DNA of 64,000 nucleotides from Rhineura floridana (Eukaryota > Chordata > Lepidosauria > Squamata > Rhineuridae): the NCBI RefSeq assembly GCF_030035675.1, contig NC_084481.1, positions 235,196,927 through 235,260,926 of the forward strand, in the 5' to 3' direction. Both the position numbers and the translations under genes were made by a program. The notes beneath the pieces are model-generated. The model made no database searches and was not told the DNA's origin. It was given only the letters and a program-made list of their open reading frames with translations. Positions 30,500 to 42,356 of this stretch are shown here, one piece after another. Within the stretch, counting starts at the first letter, position 1. Each line of letters starts with the position of its first letter.

Positions 30500-31213
30500 C
30501 GTTATCTTTTCGGCGCCTACTGAAGACCTTCCTCTTTCAACAAGCCACGATATCTGTCGGAACGCCTCTCCCGATATGAACCGGCCCGTACACTACGGTC
30601 TACTACGAAGGCCCTCCTCCGGGTTCCGACTCATAGGGAAGCCCGGAGAGTGGTGACAAGATCTAGGGCCTTCTCAGTGGTGGCCCCCGAACTATGGAAT
30701 GGTCTCCCCGAGGAGGTGCGCCTGGCGCCGACACTATCATCTTTTCGGCGCCAGGTTAAAACCTTTCTCTTCTCTGAGGCATTTTAATTCCTGTTAATTC
30801 TAAATTATTATATTTTGATTTTAGACTGTACAGTTTTGTGTACAGTTTTGTATTGTGATATACTGTATTGTGTTATTTTTATTGTATTTTTAATGTTCAC
30901 CGCCCAGAGAGCTGTTGCTAGTCGGGCGGTATATAAGCTTAATTAAATAAATAAAAATAAAAAATAAATTAAGTAGAGACTTTATTCCAATCTGTGTCTG
31001 TGTTGGAACTGCTTTTTACTATGTTTTAAAAGTTTTTTCTTTTTTATAAAAAAGCTTCTTTTAAAAAATGTTTTTAAAGATGTTTTGTTTTAATATGTTT
31101 TTAAGGATGTTTTATTTAAATATATTTTAAAGTCTGTTTTTATGTAAAGTGTTTTTAGTGCTTTTGTTTGCCACCCTGGGCTCCTAGTGGGAGAAAGGGT
31201 GGGATATACATTC

Positions 31214-31240
<27 letters not shown>
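30500..31240 (+). mobile_element. L2 LINE 3' end, outer copy, interrupted
   Basis: ORF2 end atcttttcggcgcctactga and ctctttcaacaagcc at 30503-30545. The copy resumes at about 30965 with ttaagtagagactttattcc, then the UTR with tgttttaatatgtttttaag repeats and gccaccctgggctcctagtg, ending in (aat)n at 31211-31243. The order matches the uninterrupted copies at 32521-33105 and 37800-38210. Confidence 0.8.
30546..30962 (+). mobile_element. L2 LINE 3' end, inner copy of another subfamily
   Basis: Distinct L2 subfamily: tgaaccggcccgtacactac, tggcccccgaactatggaat, ggaggtgcgcctggcgccga, terminal caccgcccagagagctgttg and an (aaat)n tail. It sits inside the outer copy at the caagcc/ttaagt point. Confidence 0.8.
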
Positions 31241-31244
<4 letters not shown>

Positions 31245-31399
31245 AAGTGAAAAGAGTTTCAAACTTCTCATTGTGTTTTGATTAACAAAACTTAGAGCCT
31301 GGTGAATAGTCAGGTATAGCTGGATTAAACAAAACTGCAAAAAGGAACACTGTTGTGTGGATGAGCCAGTACAAGCACGCATTTCCCCTACAATGAAGT

Positions 31400-31640
31400 T
31401 TACAGGGAAGGGCCATAGCTCTTTGAAAGTTTGGACTAAAGCCTGGAGTGGATTCCACTGCCTCACTGACATGGAGCCACCAGCCATCACTGATGGTAGA
31501 GCATTTGCTCTGCATGGAGAAGGCCCAAGGTTCAACCCTTGGCATCACCAGGTAGGGCTGGGAATTTTCCCTGCTCGCAACCCTGGGGCACTGCAGTCAA
31601 TGGTCTGACTCAGTATGAGGCAGCTTGCTATGTTCCTAGA
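31400..31640 (+). mobile_element. tRNA-SINE carrying a MITE remnant
   Basis: The head agggccatagctc is cut at about 31412 and resumes at about 31493 (atggtagagcatttgctctg, B-box aggttcaacccttgg), then ccaggtagggctgggaattt and tcaatggtctgactcagtat. The 31413-31492 insert is half of the CAGTGG MITE family (ends ccaccagccatcactg). Confidence 0.75.
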
Positions 31641-32304
31641 GTTTCCTATCACTTGACCATGTTTCTATACAGATTCCCGTCATTGAGTGGTCATCGCACT
31701 TGTGAGTGCTCCCCCTCCCCCATATACTGATGGACACATAAAATAAATTGGGCGAAGAGCAGAAACATTGACAGTTATTTCAAAGATAACAGCTGTTTTG
31801 CAAAGGAGGCATCATTCTATCTTAGCTGGCAAAAAATGTGGGCCATTTGTGAAATTAATCCATGAAGTGTAATTGGCTTCAAATATTTCCCCTTGAAATG
31901 GTAATAAATGTTAATAAAATCGGGAGCTTCCTCTTGACAAGTCCCTCACCCACGTGGCTCTGCGAAAAGCCTTTTCAGGATTAAAGGTGAGCAGAAGTTA
32001 TTTAGAAAGGAAAAATAAAAGCCATGGAGGTATATCTGAAATGTTGCATACATATGTAAGCCACGAAGCAGGTAATCATTCTTCAGCAAGCTTGTCAAAG
32101 ACTTGCTTTCCAGTCTAAATCTCTGCGCATCCAGAATAGCCTCCTGTTGTGGTTTGTCAGCTTGCTGCGTTGAGAGAATCTTTTTGCACACACTGACTTG
32201 ATTGTAATGGAGCTGAGCAAAAGCCCTTACAGATGTTCATCTGAGTAGAAAAAGAAGTGTGAGGGGCAGAAGGGGATATTGCAGTAGTAATCGTAATATT
32301 TTCC
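31641..32304. other. No recognised repeat
   Basis: 31740-31925 is AT-rich, non-repetitive sequence that could be old unique or conserved non-coding DNA. No gene seen. Confidence 0.3.
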
Positions 32305-32520
32305 TGTAAGAACACAAGTCGAGTCTGCTGCCATGAGCCAGTGGCCCATCTAGTCCAGCATCCTGGTCTCAAAGTGGCCAACCAGATGCCCCTGGGAAGT
32401 CCATAATCAGGACTTGAGAGCAACAGCACTCTCCCCCGTCGTGATTCCCAGCAACTGCTATTGAAAGGCATACTCTGTCTCTCATAGCCATCATGGCTAG
32501 TAGCCATCGATAGCCTTATC
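32305..32520 (-). mobile_element. CR1/L3-like LINE 3' end
   Basis: The minus strand matches the 3' end at 14440-14640: catggaggataaggctatcg, actagccatgatggctatga, and ggttggccactttgag, gatgctggactagatgggc. Confidence 0.8.
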
Positions 32521-33105
32521 CTCCATGAATTACTGGGCCAAGTTCAAGGTTCTAGTTTTGGTCTACAAAGCCCTATGCAGCTTGGGACCAGGATACCTGA
32601 AAGACCATCTCACCCCTTATACACCCAGTCGATCACTGCGCTCTGCAGGTGAGGGCCTCCTGCAGATACCATCTTATCAGGAGGTCCGTTCTGCACAACA
32701 TAGGAAATGGACCATTCGTGTAGTGGCACCCTCCCTGTGGAATTCCCTCCCCTTGAATATTAGACAGGTGCCATCTCTGTTATCTTTTCGGCGCCTTTTG
32801 AAGACTTTCCTCTTTCAACAAGCCTTTTAAGCTGAGACCTATCCCAGTCTGTGTTAGAATTTTTTAATATGTTTTCTTTAATAATATGTTTTAAACCCTT
32901 TTTTTAAAAAAAAATTTGTTATTAAAGCACTTTTTAAAATGTTTTTAATGTTGTTTTCTTTTAATGTATTTTAAGGTCTTTCTATGGTGTTTTAAAGTGT
33001 TTTTAGTGCTTTTGTTTGCTGCCCTGGGCTCCTGCTGGGAGGAAGGGCGGGATATAAATAAAAATAAATAAATAAAAATAAATAAATAAAAATAAATAAA
33101 TTTGT
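32521..33105 (+). mobile_element. L2 LINE 3' end
   Basis: 32525-32830 is open and encodes the L2 ORF2 end (VLVYKALCSLGPGYLKDHLT, then SLWNSLPLNIRQVPSLLSFR and a stop). The UTR and terminal ggaggaagggcgggatataa with (aaat)n tail follow. One of the best preserved L2 ends here. Confidence 0.85.
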
Positions 33106-33279
33106 CTACTCCTCTTTTAAAGCCATCCAAGTTGGCTGCCATCACTGTGTGAAGAACTCCTTCCCCCCCCTGTCCCAAATCTCCCAAAATTCTGCTTCAT
33201 TGGATGGGCTTTGAACTCTTTCCACACTTGTTCTGCCCAAGTGAACGTCTGTGGGATGCTTAGCAGAGTTTATGTATTT

Positions 33280-33630
33280 ATTTCATAAAACATCTCTCTG
33301 CTGTTTTTTTGGCTCCTAAGACAGATCCCTGTCTCTGTGAGTTACAACAATAAAGCATTGATACAATCAAAAACAGCACGCTGCCACAATAAAACAGATG
33401 AACAAGACCATAAGTAGATAAAATCAAGACACATTAAAAGTTTGGCTGGACAAAAATGTCATACCAGAGAAGGAGCCAGTCTAATTTCCCTTGGGAGGGA
33501 GTTCTACAATTGGGGCATTGCCACTAACCCCCCCCCAGCCCAATTGCTGCTGCCTTGGTGGTGGAATACAGGGCAGGGTCTCCAAAGATGAGCACAATTG
33601 TTGGGCAGGCTTTTAAGAGAGAAGGCAGTT
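33280..33630 (-). mobile_element. L2-type LINE 3' end, old
   Basis: A minus-strand tail with AT-rich UTR (aacaataaagcattgataca), then ORF2-end remnants (ttgggagggagttctacaat, aaagatgagcacaattgttg). Confidence 0.5.
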
Positions 33631-33634
33631 ACAT

Positions 33635-34090
33635 AGGAATACAGGAAACAGCCTTATACTGAGTCAGATAAGACCTATCGAGCTCAGTATTGTCTGACAG
33701 TGACTCTGCAAGGTTTCAGACAGGGAGTCTCTCCCAGTTCCAGTCCCACCTGGAAATAATCATAGAACAGTAGAGTTGGGAGGGGGCTATGAGTCCAACA
33801 AGTCCAGCTCTCTGCTCCATGCTCACCACCTTCCTAGGCAATTGGTTCCATGGTCATACCGCTCTAACAGAACATTTCTCCTGAGGTTCAGCTGTAATCT
33901 GGCTTCTTGTAACTTGAGCCCATTGTTCCGTGTCCTGCATTCTAGGATGCTTGAGAAGATGATCCTGGTGTTCTTTTGTGTGAAAACCTTTCAAGGACTT
34001 GGAGAGTGCTATCATCAGATGCTGGGGATTGAACCTGGGATCTTCTGCATGCAAAGCAGATGTTCTGCCACTGAGTTCTTCTGACAGCCT
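33635..34090 (-). mobile_element. tRNA-SINE interrupted by CR1
   Basis: The tail (acaggaaacagccttatact, gagctcagtattgtctgaca) is at 33635-33745. The head (gatgctggggattgaacctg, tctgccactgagttctt) is at 34017-34085. Between them lies a CR1 3' fragment. Confidence 0.75.
33748..34016 (-). mobile_element. CR1: CR1 LINE 3' end inserted in a SINE
   Basis: It has the CR1 terminal phrase (aatcatagaacagtagagtt), gcaattggttccatggtcat and the C-terminal ORF2 complement (cttgtaacttgagcccattg, tttcaaggacttggagagtg). About 85% like the corresponding part of the CR1 fragment at 11660. Confidence 0.7.
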
Positions 34091-34194
34091 GGTCCTAAGC
34101 CATTTCGAATTCTACAGGTCATGAGCAACTCCTTGGACTGAGCGCAGAAATAAACAGGAAGCCAGTGCAATGTTAAACACGAGTGGCAAAAGCC

Positions 34195-34285
34195 CCTTGG
34201 ACATCTCCTTGAACGTTTGGACTGAAACCTGAAGTGGATTGACTCCCCCACTGACATTGGAGCCCCTAGTCTCCAATGGTCCTAA
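34195..34285. mobile_element. CAGTGG-family MITE remnant
   Basis: cttgaacgtttggactgaaa, ctgaagtggattgactcccc and cactgacattggagcccc: the half-element also seen at 31413-31492. Ends degraded. Confidence 0.5.
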
Positions 34286-34329
34286 CCCTCCCTAGTAAAG
34301 TGTCATGTTGTGCATAGAACAGAGGCAGT

Positions 34330-34450
34330 CAAAATGGTGCTCTCTGGATGTTGTTGGACTCAAACTCCTTTCAGCTCCAGAAGCCAGCAGGCCCAATGGT
34401 CACTGATGATGGGAGTTGGAGTCCCACAGCATCTGGAGACTCACAGGTTT
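34330..34450. mobile_element. Palindromic MITE remnant (ccagatgttt family)
   Basis: ggtgctctctggatgttgtt, gactcaaactcctttcagct and the partner gatgggagttggagtcccac, agcatctggagactc. Inverted arms are visible, but the termini are decayed. Confidence 0.55.
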
Positions 34451-34494
34451 CCCAGCAGTGGAACATAACATCAGAACTGAACCCCAGCCAGCCA

Positions 34495-34770
34495 CCAAAC
34501 TCTCTCTCTCTCTCTCTTTGACATTTGGGTTGCTCTCTTCCTCCGGCAGTTTCCATCCTCCTCCTTCTCTGTGAACTCTTGAAAAAGTAGGAGCTATTTT
34601 GGCACTAATTAGTTTAAAGAACTTGTATCAGCTTTTTCCATTTGAGGCTCTGGCAGTTATTGTTCCCAAAGCAGTCATTCAGTTAAAGAAAAAACAATTT
34701 CCAGTTCTCCGCTGATGAGAGAGAGAGAGAGAGAGAGAGGGAGGGAGTGAGGGAGGGAGGGAGAGAGAGA
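34495..34770. repeat. (TC)n and (GA)n microsatellites
   Basis: (TC)n at 34500-34518 and a (GA)n/(GGGA)n tract at 34717-34770. Between them, 34580-34700 is non-repetitive AT-rich DNA. Confidence 0.8.
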
Positions 34771-36129
34771 TCACACAACCCCTCCCAGCACTGCTTTCTG
34801 CATGACATCATAAGAACTTCTTGGTGTGTTTTCATACTTCAACTGATTTTTATTTTGTAATGTGAGCATAATGTGTGTAGCAATCATGATAATTCTCATT
34901 GAAATTCTTCTCCTGCACCCCTGTTCCACATTAACTCCTAATTAGGAGACCACATAGACTCATAAAGAACGTCAGAGAGGTCCAAGCCCTGTCATCATTT
35001 TCAACAACCACCTTGGCGGAATGCACGGAGGAGGGAGCAGAACTGTGCCCGTCTTAAGATATTTTGCTGCCTGAAGCAAAGGGCAAGGTGGTGCCCCCTC
35101 CTCATCTTCAGCCGCTGTGACAGGATCATGTCCTCCACGGCACCTGAGGCAGCAGGCTGGTTTAGGGGATCCACAGCAGACTGGGTAACATATGCAGGCC
35201 TGGGTTGTATCCAACCACTCATGCGGTGTCCCCCTCCTCTCCTCTCACCTCCCTGCATGCCCCCAGAATCTGCTCTGAAGGGTCCCCCACCCCTCTGGAG
35301 CAGGTTTTTTGAAGGTGCATGGGGGACTGCAGGGAAGAGGAGGGGGCGTTCTGTGGTGCAAGTGGAAGTCTGTTGTGCAAGAATGCAGAATGGCAGCATT
35401 GGATGCAATCTTCTGACTTCCAATAGAAGTGAAGTGAAGCTTAGAAGAATAGCCCAGGGGATGCCAGCCCTGCCTCTTTGCATTTGCTGCCTGATGCAGT
35501 TGCCTCACTTTTCCTAATGGGAGGGCTGGCCCTTCCCTTCCCCAACCTTCATGTCTTCAGCAAAAGGACAGGGCTCTCTGTGTGCCCCACTTTATGCACA
35601 CAGACCCTATATATGCAAGCAGGACTCCAGATTGTGCATATATGAGTTTAAAGTTTAGCATACAGAGTCCTGCCCTCACCTTCTGCTGAATGCACAGACA
35701 CATCCCTCTTTCTTGTACTTGAAAGAGAGAACAGGCCTTCAAAGCCAATGCCAGATTTGTGCGCAAAACTGTCCTTTCTTTGTCAAAGGAAGTAAGTTCC
35801 CTATTTAGGTTATTAACAGAGGTTTTCGACACCTGAAAGATGTCACAAAGCTTGCATATAACAATTTCTTCTGTTGATGGGGCTGCTCAGCTGAATCATA
35901 CAAAGATTTTGATGGAGGTTCTTAGGACAATACCTGAAGCACCTTTTTTCAGTGTGCAAAGTGCTTTACAGTTTCTAAATGCTGGTAGTTCTCACAACAG
36001 GTCTGAGGTTAGGCCATTAGAAATTCATCCAGGTATGTGGCAACCCCACAGTTTAAAAACATGGGCTGTAAGTGGTTCTCTGTGTACCCTGCATCATCAT
36101 AATCATTATTGTCATTGTGGAAGTTGATC
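34771..36129. other. No recognised feature
   Basis: Several open but unconvincing frames overlap on both strands at 34970-35520 in GC-rich DNA. None shows a domain or paired splice signals. No repeat family assigned. Confidence 0.3.
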
Positions 36130-38215
36130 GGGCATGAGTAAAAGATCATAACTGTGCCTACTGTGTGGCAGTGAGGGTGGCAAAGAAGGCCTATTTCTCT
36201 GTCTCCATCGCATCCTCAAGAGGCTGTCCAGTGGAGCATTTCCGTATTGTCAGGGGTCTGTTGACATCAACTCCAGCAAATGGAGTTTTAGACCCTTTGG
36301 GAGCTCACTGTGAATGGTTTGCACGGCACTTGGAGGATAAAGTTACTTGCCTCCTTAGCAATCTCGGTGCCCCATCCACATCTAGTCAGAGCTTGGAAAA
36401 GTTACTTTTTTGAACTACAACTCCCATCAGCCCAATCCAGTGGCCATGCTGGCTGGGACTGATGGGAGTTGTAGTTAAAAAAAGTAACTTTTCCAAGCTC
36501 TGCATCTAGTGTAGTCCCCACTGAGGGGTCCAGTGCAACGTCTGCTGCAAGTTCTTGGGAATGGTTTCAGTTGATGCAGCCTTATGACATGGACAATGTG
36601 CTTGTGATGATGCGGCCAGCAACGTGTCCTATCGACCCTTGCCCTTCTTGGTTTATTAAAGCTTGCTGAGGGGGTATGACCAAGGATCTAGGGTGTGGTC
36701 AATGTATCATTGAGGGAGGGAGGAAGTGGTTCCAGCTGCCCTGAAAGAGGCAGTGATCCAACCACCTTGGACCCATGGGTTTGAGACAACTACCGCCCAG
36801 TCGCAAATACCCCCTTTTAAGGAAGGTGATTGAGAAGGGTGTGGTTCAGCAATTGCAAGTACTCTTGGATGAAACACATTATTTTGACCCATACCAATCT
36901 GGGTTCAGGCCTGGCTATGGGACTGAATCAGCCTTGGTGGACCTGATGGATGACCTTTATCGGAAGAAGGACAGGGGGAGTGTGACCCTGTTATTCTTAT
37001 TTGATCTCTCAGCAGCTTTTGATACCATTGACCATAGTATCCTTCTGGGCCAACTTGGTGAGATGGATATTGGAGGAACTGTTTTAGAGTGGTTCCGATC
37101 CTATCTCCAAGATCGTTTTCAGAGAATAGCATTGGGTGATTGTCTCTCCCCCCCGCCCGGCAGTTGTGCTGTGAGATGCCGCAGGGTACCATCTTGTCCC
37201 CATGCTGTTTAACATGTATATGAAGCCCTTGGGAGCAGTCATCAGGAGATTTGGGGCAAGGTGTTAGCAGTATGCTGATGATACCCAGCTCTATTTCTCT
37301 GTAACATCTGAATCAGGAGAGGCCATGCAAGCCATGGAACAGTGGCTGGACTCAGTGGTGGGCTGGATGAGAGAAAGTAAACTGACTCTGAATCCTAGCA
37401 AGATGGAGGCACTGTGGATTGGTGGTCCCTGAGTTTGGATAATTGGTCAGTTGCCTGCTTTGGATGGGGTTGTACTCCCTCTGAAAGAGCAGGTCCATAG
37501 TCTGGGGGTGCTCCTGGATCCATCTTTGTCACTAGAGGCCCAGGTGACCTCTGTGGCTAGGAGTGCCTTTTACCAGCTTCGGCTGGTAAGACAGCTGCAG
37601 CTGTTTCTGGACCAGGATAGCCTGACCACTGTTGTCCATGCACTGGTAACCTCCTGGCTGGATTACTGTAGTGCACTCTATGTGGGGCTGCCCTTGAGGT
37701 TGGTCCAGAAGCTGCAGCTGATGCAAAATGCAGCAGTGAGACTGCTCAGTGGGGCAGGGTATTGCCAAAATGTCACCCCACTACTGAAAGAACTACAGTG
37801 GCTGCCCATTAGCTACCGGGCAAGTTCAAAGTTCTGGGTTTGGTATACAAAGCCCTATACAGCTTGGGACCAGGATACCTGAAAGATCTTCTTACCCGTT
37901 ATATACCAAGTCGATTGCTACGGTGTGCAGGTGAGGGCGTCCTGCAGGTACCATCTTATCAGGAGGTGCATTCCACACCATATAGGAAGCAGACCTTTAG
38001 TGTAGTGGCACCTATCCTGTGGAATTCCCTCCCCTTAAATATTAGACAGGTTCCATCTCTGTTATCTTTTCGGCCCCTGCTGAAGACCTTCCTCTTTCAA
38101 CAAGCCTTTTAAGTAGAGACCTTATCCCAGTTTGTGTTTGTTTTGGAATTCCTTTTTTAAGATGTTTTTGATGTTTTTGTTTTAAAGATGTTTTTAAATA
38201 TTATTTTTGGAAGGT
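36130..38215 (+). mobile_element. L2 LINE, about 2 kb, decayed
   Basis: The linker region (RVAKKAYFSVSIASSRGCP) comes first, then the RT: SGFRPGYGTESALVDLMDDL, LFLFDLSAAFDTIDHSIL, and after frameshifts QYADDTQLYFS near 37270. The C-terminal domain (LVTSWLDYCSALYVGLPLRL, LQNAAVRLLSGA-like) and the ORF end NSLPLNIRQVPSLLSFRPLL follow, with the stop at about 38110. A 116-bp MITE lies in the linker. At least three frameshifts or stops. The endonuclease is absent. Confidence 0.85.
36387..36502. mobile_element. hAT MITE, 116 bp, perfect 8-bp duplication
   Basis: Nearly a perfect palindrome: CAGAGCTTGGAAAAGTTACT at the start, the reverse complement at the end, and inner arms actacaactcccatcagccc / gggctgatgggagttgtagt-type. 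The octamer catctagt at 36379-36386 recurs at 36503-36510. A second copy lies at 60761-60876. The first 12 bases equal those of the hAT terminus at 8479. Confidence 0.9.
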
Positions 38216-40829
38216 GCTAGATGCACCTCCTTTGCAAGAGCAGGGACGTTAGCCCCACCAGGCCTCCCCATTTCGCTTGTCAGGTGATTTGGGCAAAGCT
38301 CCACCTACTCGCCCTATACCTGATGTCTTATATGATGTCATAGCTGGGCCAGGAATTGAGTTGCAGGCACCTCAAAGCGCAGTACAGGGCTCTCTGTCAA
38401 AATCAAGTGACTCTTGGAGGTCCAGCAAAAGGATTTTGGGATCAGGCCTTCAACCTGGGGGCTAGCCATTTCTGCTTTGAACCATCCTTTATTGCTACTT
38501 TCCCCCAGTGCTCTTCCCATGCACCTTCAGTAGATCCCAAAGATCAGACAGTGAGAAGGGTATGGGAGGGGAGGAGGCAAAGACCTGCTAGCTATTTAGT
38601 TTCATTTTAGCTGCTTGTAAATGCTGCTCTAATAAACCTTTAACCTCTTTGCCACCAGCAGTGTTCATTATCCCTTTGAAATCTCAAACTTATTTGTTTT
38701 GTGCTTGGCAAGGCCTAGGCATCTGGCATTACAGGCCAATGACAGATGGCAGAAATGGTCCTTTTCTACAGGCTTGGGGGCAGCAGGGAACCCAGACTCT
38801 TAGCGTTCATTTTTTAAAACAGTGTTTTTCTAAATGCTCTGGATCAAAAGATATACACCAAAATGTGACATTTCTCCTCCCCTCACAATTGAAATCAAAG
38901 GAGCTAGTCAGCTACTTCAATCCCTTCCTTTTCAGGCTTCTAGCTAATGCGTGAAGTCAGAGCTGTGATTTACAAGGGGGTTGATGAACTCCAGCCAATA
39001 GCTAGAAAGTCTTGAAAGTGCTGAAAAGAGCTGAATTTTCCTGCTTGTCTCATTGGTTAATGGCGTGCATGTGCGCATCACGTGAGTTGGGTAAGCTTCT
39101 AGGTTTCAGCAGCAACAGGACATGTGCCTGCCCACCCACTTTTCTCTCTCTGTGCACATCCAGCACAAGGTCCAGAACAGAAGGTCAAAGAAGCCTAGAC
39201 AGCACAGCAGGATGTTGGTAGCACAGTAAACAATTTCAGTGATGATGATAATAAAGGTGTAAATGCAGGTGTTTTATAAAATTATTTGCAAAATATCGCA
39301 TATTGTACATTTTTTATATCAAATAATGTTTGAACAGAAATTAAAAAAATGTACAGGCAGCTTATGACGCCATTACAGTATGCTATAGTTTTTTAACTAT
39401 AAGGGGTCATAGAAGTACAAATTTTCCTGGGCTGCTGAACAGGTCAGTTTATTTGTCTAGTTCATAGCCTGTTTTGAAAACCTTCCCAACATGAGACTTT
39501 AATCATATACTCACTTTTCTAGGAGTAAAGCTGCAATGTTAATCCCACATACCTGTGAGTAAAGCCCATTGAATTCAATAAGATTTATTTTTGAGTAGAA
39601 TTGTGCTGTAAGTCAGTGGGACCTTTCTGTAGACATAACATAGGTTTGTGTTGTTAATCTCACTCCCCCCTGAATCCTACTTTTTAAAGCAATTAGATGG
39701 GGCTTGTTTACGTGTCACTGCTGTTATTTGGCAAGAAACTAATACTGATTAATTTTAAAAAAATTCTGCAATGACCAACTTGTTTTCATAATAAACTATT
39801 ATATGGGGTGTATGTATATTTACATCTCCAGTGGGTGCCTATGGAGTCTTTCCAACAACTCTGTGAGTTAGGTTAGGCTGAGAGTTAGTTCAGTCAAGCT
39901 GCACATGCTGTGTGTGTGTGTTGGCAAGCTTTTTTGTGGTAACTTGTAAAATATCAAAACTGTGGAATGTTGCAGATAAATCAGTGGGGGAGGTGCTGCC
40001 TTTGTGCACATTTTCCTCCCTTACTGCATAGTTTGTGAATATGACACAATATATTTACACCTAACCTTACTTCTTGGGTCCTCCCCCGTTTTATCTTTAT
40101 GAAGTGATTAGGCTGAGAGTTGGTTCTATCACCAAAGCTATGAAGCTGCACATACATAGTGTATTATTGTCTGTCTGTCTGTTGTTATCAAGGATTCATA
40201 TTAGTAATATATGTCCCTAAGCAGCAGTTGTTGCCAATAGATTGCTGGGAGATGGGGTGGGTGGGTGGCAATGTAGGGGGCCCAATCTACGCACAGTGTA
40301 CCAGGCCCAGGAAATCTTGTTGGCACCCTTGCCTCTGAGCCCTAAGGAAACTCCTCTGCTACTGGACTTTGATGGCTGGTGCATAGATTCTTCAGGGTAT
40401 CAAGAGAGTCCTTAGGGGAGATCCCCACAGCTGGAAATTCCATTACCTCCAAAGAGGCAATGGCTACAGAAGAAGGCACCATCCCTTTGAGTGGCCAGAA
40501 GGCAGGACTCAGAGGATGGGGGCTTGCAGTCAATAATTACCTGCCTTAGTATAAAACTTGGTTCCTCCAGGAACATGCTGAGACAACTTGGAGTTAAATA
40601 TTTAGCCTTAGCTGCAGGAGCACTCTGTCCATGGTCCTGAACCCACACCTTGACCTTTCTCAAAGGTGTCAAGCTGTGCCTTGGGAACCAAAACCTTCTG
40701 ACCTCCCCTTATTTGGGCCATCAGCTCTCCTCAGTGGTGGGCATCTCTGCAGATCATGACAAGGCCAAGGCTCATAGACTGTAGATGCCTCTGGGAAGCT
40801 CACAAGCAGGGATTGTATTTTGATACTAA
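38216..40829. other. Mostly unannotated DNA
   Basis: No gene or clear repeat. The block near 39530-39625 (gtgagtaaagcccattgaat, aataagatttatttttgagt) matches an old repeat phrase also near 10940-11000. An AATAAA-containing stretch near 38630 does not belong to any recognisable frame. Confidence 0.3.
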
Positions 40830-40925
40830 CATAAGAGCCTGCTGAATCAGGCCAAATGGCCCATCTAGTCCATCATCTTCTTCTTACAGTGGCCAATGAG
40901 ATGCCTACTGTGAGAACAGGATACC
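40830..40925 (-). mobile_element. CR1/L3-like LINE 3' tip
   Basis: aacataagagcctgctgaat, gccaaatggcccatctagtc and cttacagtggccaatgagat: the minus-strand terminal 90 bp of the family at 14640. Confidence 0.7.
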
Positions 40926-41704
40926 TGCTGGCTGATTTCGGTAAAGTTGTAGGGTAAGCACCCCAAACCTGAACAAAGTTGGCCAGATAAATAGATTCAC
41001 ATGACCACTGTGTCTTTTACAATGCACAGGGCTGTGATTGTGCGGCTCCACTGGAAACCTTTCTTTTGCCTTTTTCTGTCTGATCCTGTTGAACAAAACC
41101 CCCAGTGTCTTAATTTTATTCTTCTAACTGCCTTTCAGACACAGTTTGCAGAAACATTGCTGGGACTCTCTTCTGATTAATATCTGTGAATCTTTCATAA
41201 GTACTTATCAGAGGACAATATTTGAAAACCAGAGCAAGGCTGCAGGAATAACATCCCGTGTTTTGTCTTTGTCTTTTCTTTTTTGGCCAAATATTTCTCC
41301 TTTGTGTATTTTTCTGCTCCTTTGTTCTCAAGTGCTTTTCTGACTGAACCCAACCATCCTGAAACAGTGGAGAATTAGCATAGTTTGAATATGGATGCAG
41401 GATCTGCAATAAAGCTTCCCCTCTCCCTGAATTTTAATTCCACAGCACTTCCTTGAAATGCCATTCATAGATGTAATCAGGCATTTGATCATTGGCAGGC
41501 TTCTAGGGTCTACTGCAAGGTGAGAGCCAAAGCATTGCATTTGGGCGAGCAGAGTAAAAAAGAGTCCCACAGCAGCTGCTGTGCAGTGTGATCCTAAGCA
41601 TGTTTACTAAGCAGAAAGTCCATCTGGGCCAATAGAGCTTATTCCACACCCCCAACCAAGAGGTATGCACTGGTTTGCAGGGCAAATACATCATGAGGAT
41701 CAAT
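40926..41704. other. No recognised feature
   Basis: No gene or repeat recognised, apart from an old repeat phrase near 41585-41625 (gtgatcctaagcatgtttac). Confidence 0.3.
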
Positions 41705-41857
41705 TCATAAGAACGTAAGAACATGAGAAGAGCCTGCTGGATCAGGCCAGTGGCCCATCTAGTCCAGCATCCTGTTCTCACAGTGGCCAACCAGGTGCCT
41801 GGGGGAAGCCCGCAAGCAGGACCCGAGTGCAAGAACACTCTCCCCTCCATGAGGGCC
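41705..41857 (-). mobile_element. CR1/L3-like LINE 3' end
   Basis: The minus strand begins at 41857 and ends at aagaacgtaagaacatgaga. It contains ctgctggatcaggccagtgg and gcctgggggaagcccgcaag, matching 14540-14640 closely. Confidence 0.85.
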
Positions 41858-41867
41858 CCTTTGATGC

Positions 41868-42345
41868 TATCTTCGGGGTGTCAGGCTCACGGAGGCTAGT
41901 CCATTAGGGCAAGGGGGTGTTGATCCCCAGCTTTTCCTGGAGGATCCGGGAGGGGAGCCTGCTGAACCCCAGCTTCCCCGGATAGTGCAGGGGGAGGAAT
42001 CAGAGACAGATGAGGCTTTTGAGAGCCAGGAAGGAGGGGGTGTAGTTGACAGGCTGCCATTTCTCCTTGGCAGTTCTCCCGCTGAAGCAAACCTCGCCCC
42101 ACCTACAGACGTCCCAACAGAGACGATGGGGAATGATCTGGCGCTTGCGCCAACTCCACCCCCCCAGGACCCACCTGGTACTTCAAATGCTTTCCCGCCT
42201 TCTGATGCTGAGCTGGCACCTATTGAGCCTGTGCTGTGAGATGAGCTGGTGGAGGCTCGCCCCCCTTTGCCCTGCATGAGATGCAGTGAGAAGGTGAGAC
42301 TTCGATGGAGTCAGAGATTACGAGCGAAGACCTTCCCTACTTAAG
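41868..42345 (+). other. GC-rich segment with an 85-codon frame
   Basis: A distinct GC-rich block between AT-rich flanks. The plus frame 41985-42239 encodes an acidic, proline-rich peptide (EESETDEAFESQEGGGVVDR, APTPPPQDPPGTSNAF). The end (ccttccctacttaag near 42332) gives no match I recognise. It may be part of an unidentified repeat. No splice or promoter evidence. Confidence 0.3.
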
Positions 42346-42356
42346 GTGGTGCCCCC

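Noticed and set aside
34970-35520. Overlapping frames of 80-160 codons as a host gene
   Set aside because: Both strands are open because the DNA is GC-rich. No domain, splice-site pair or repeat-independent support was found.
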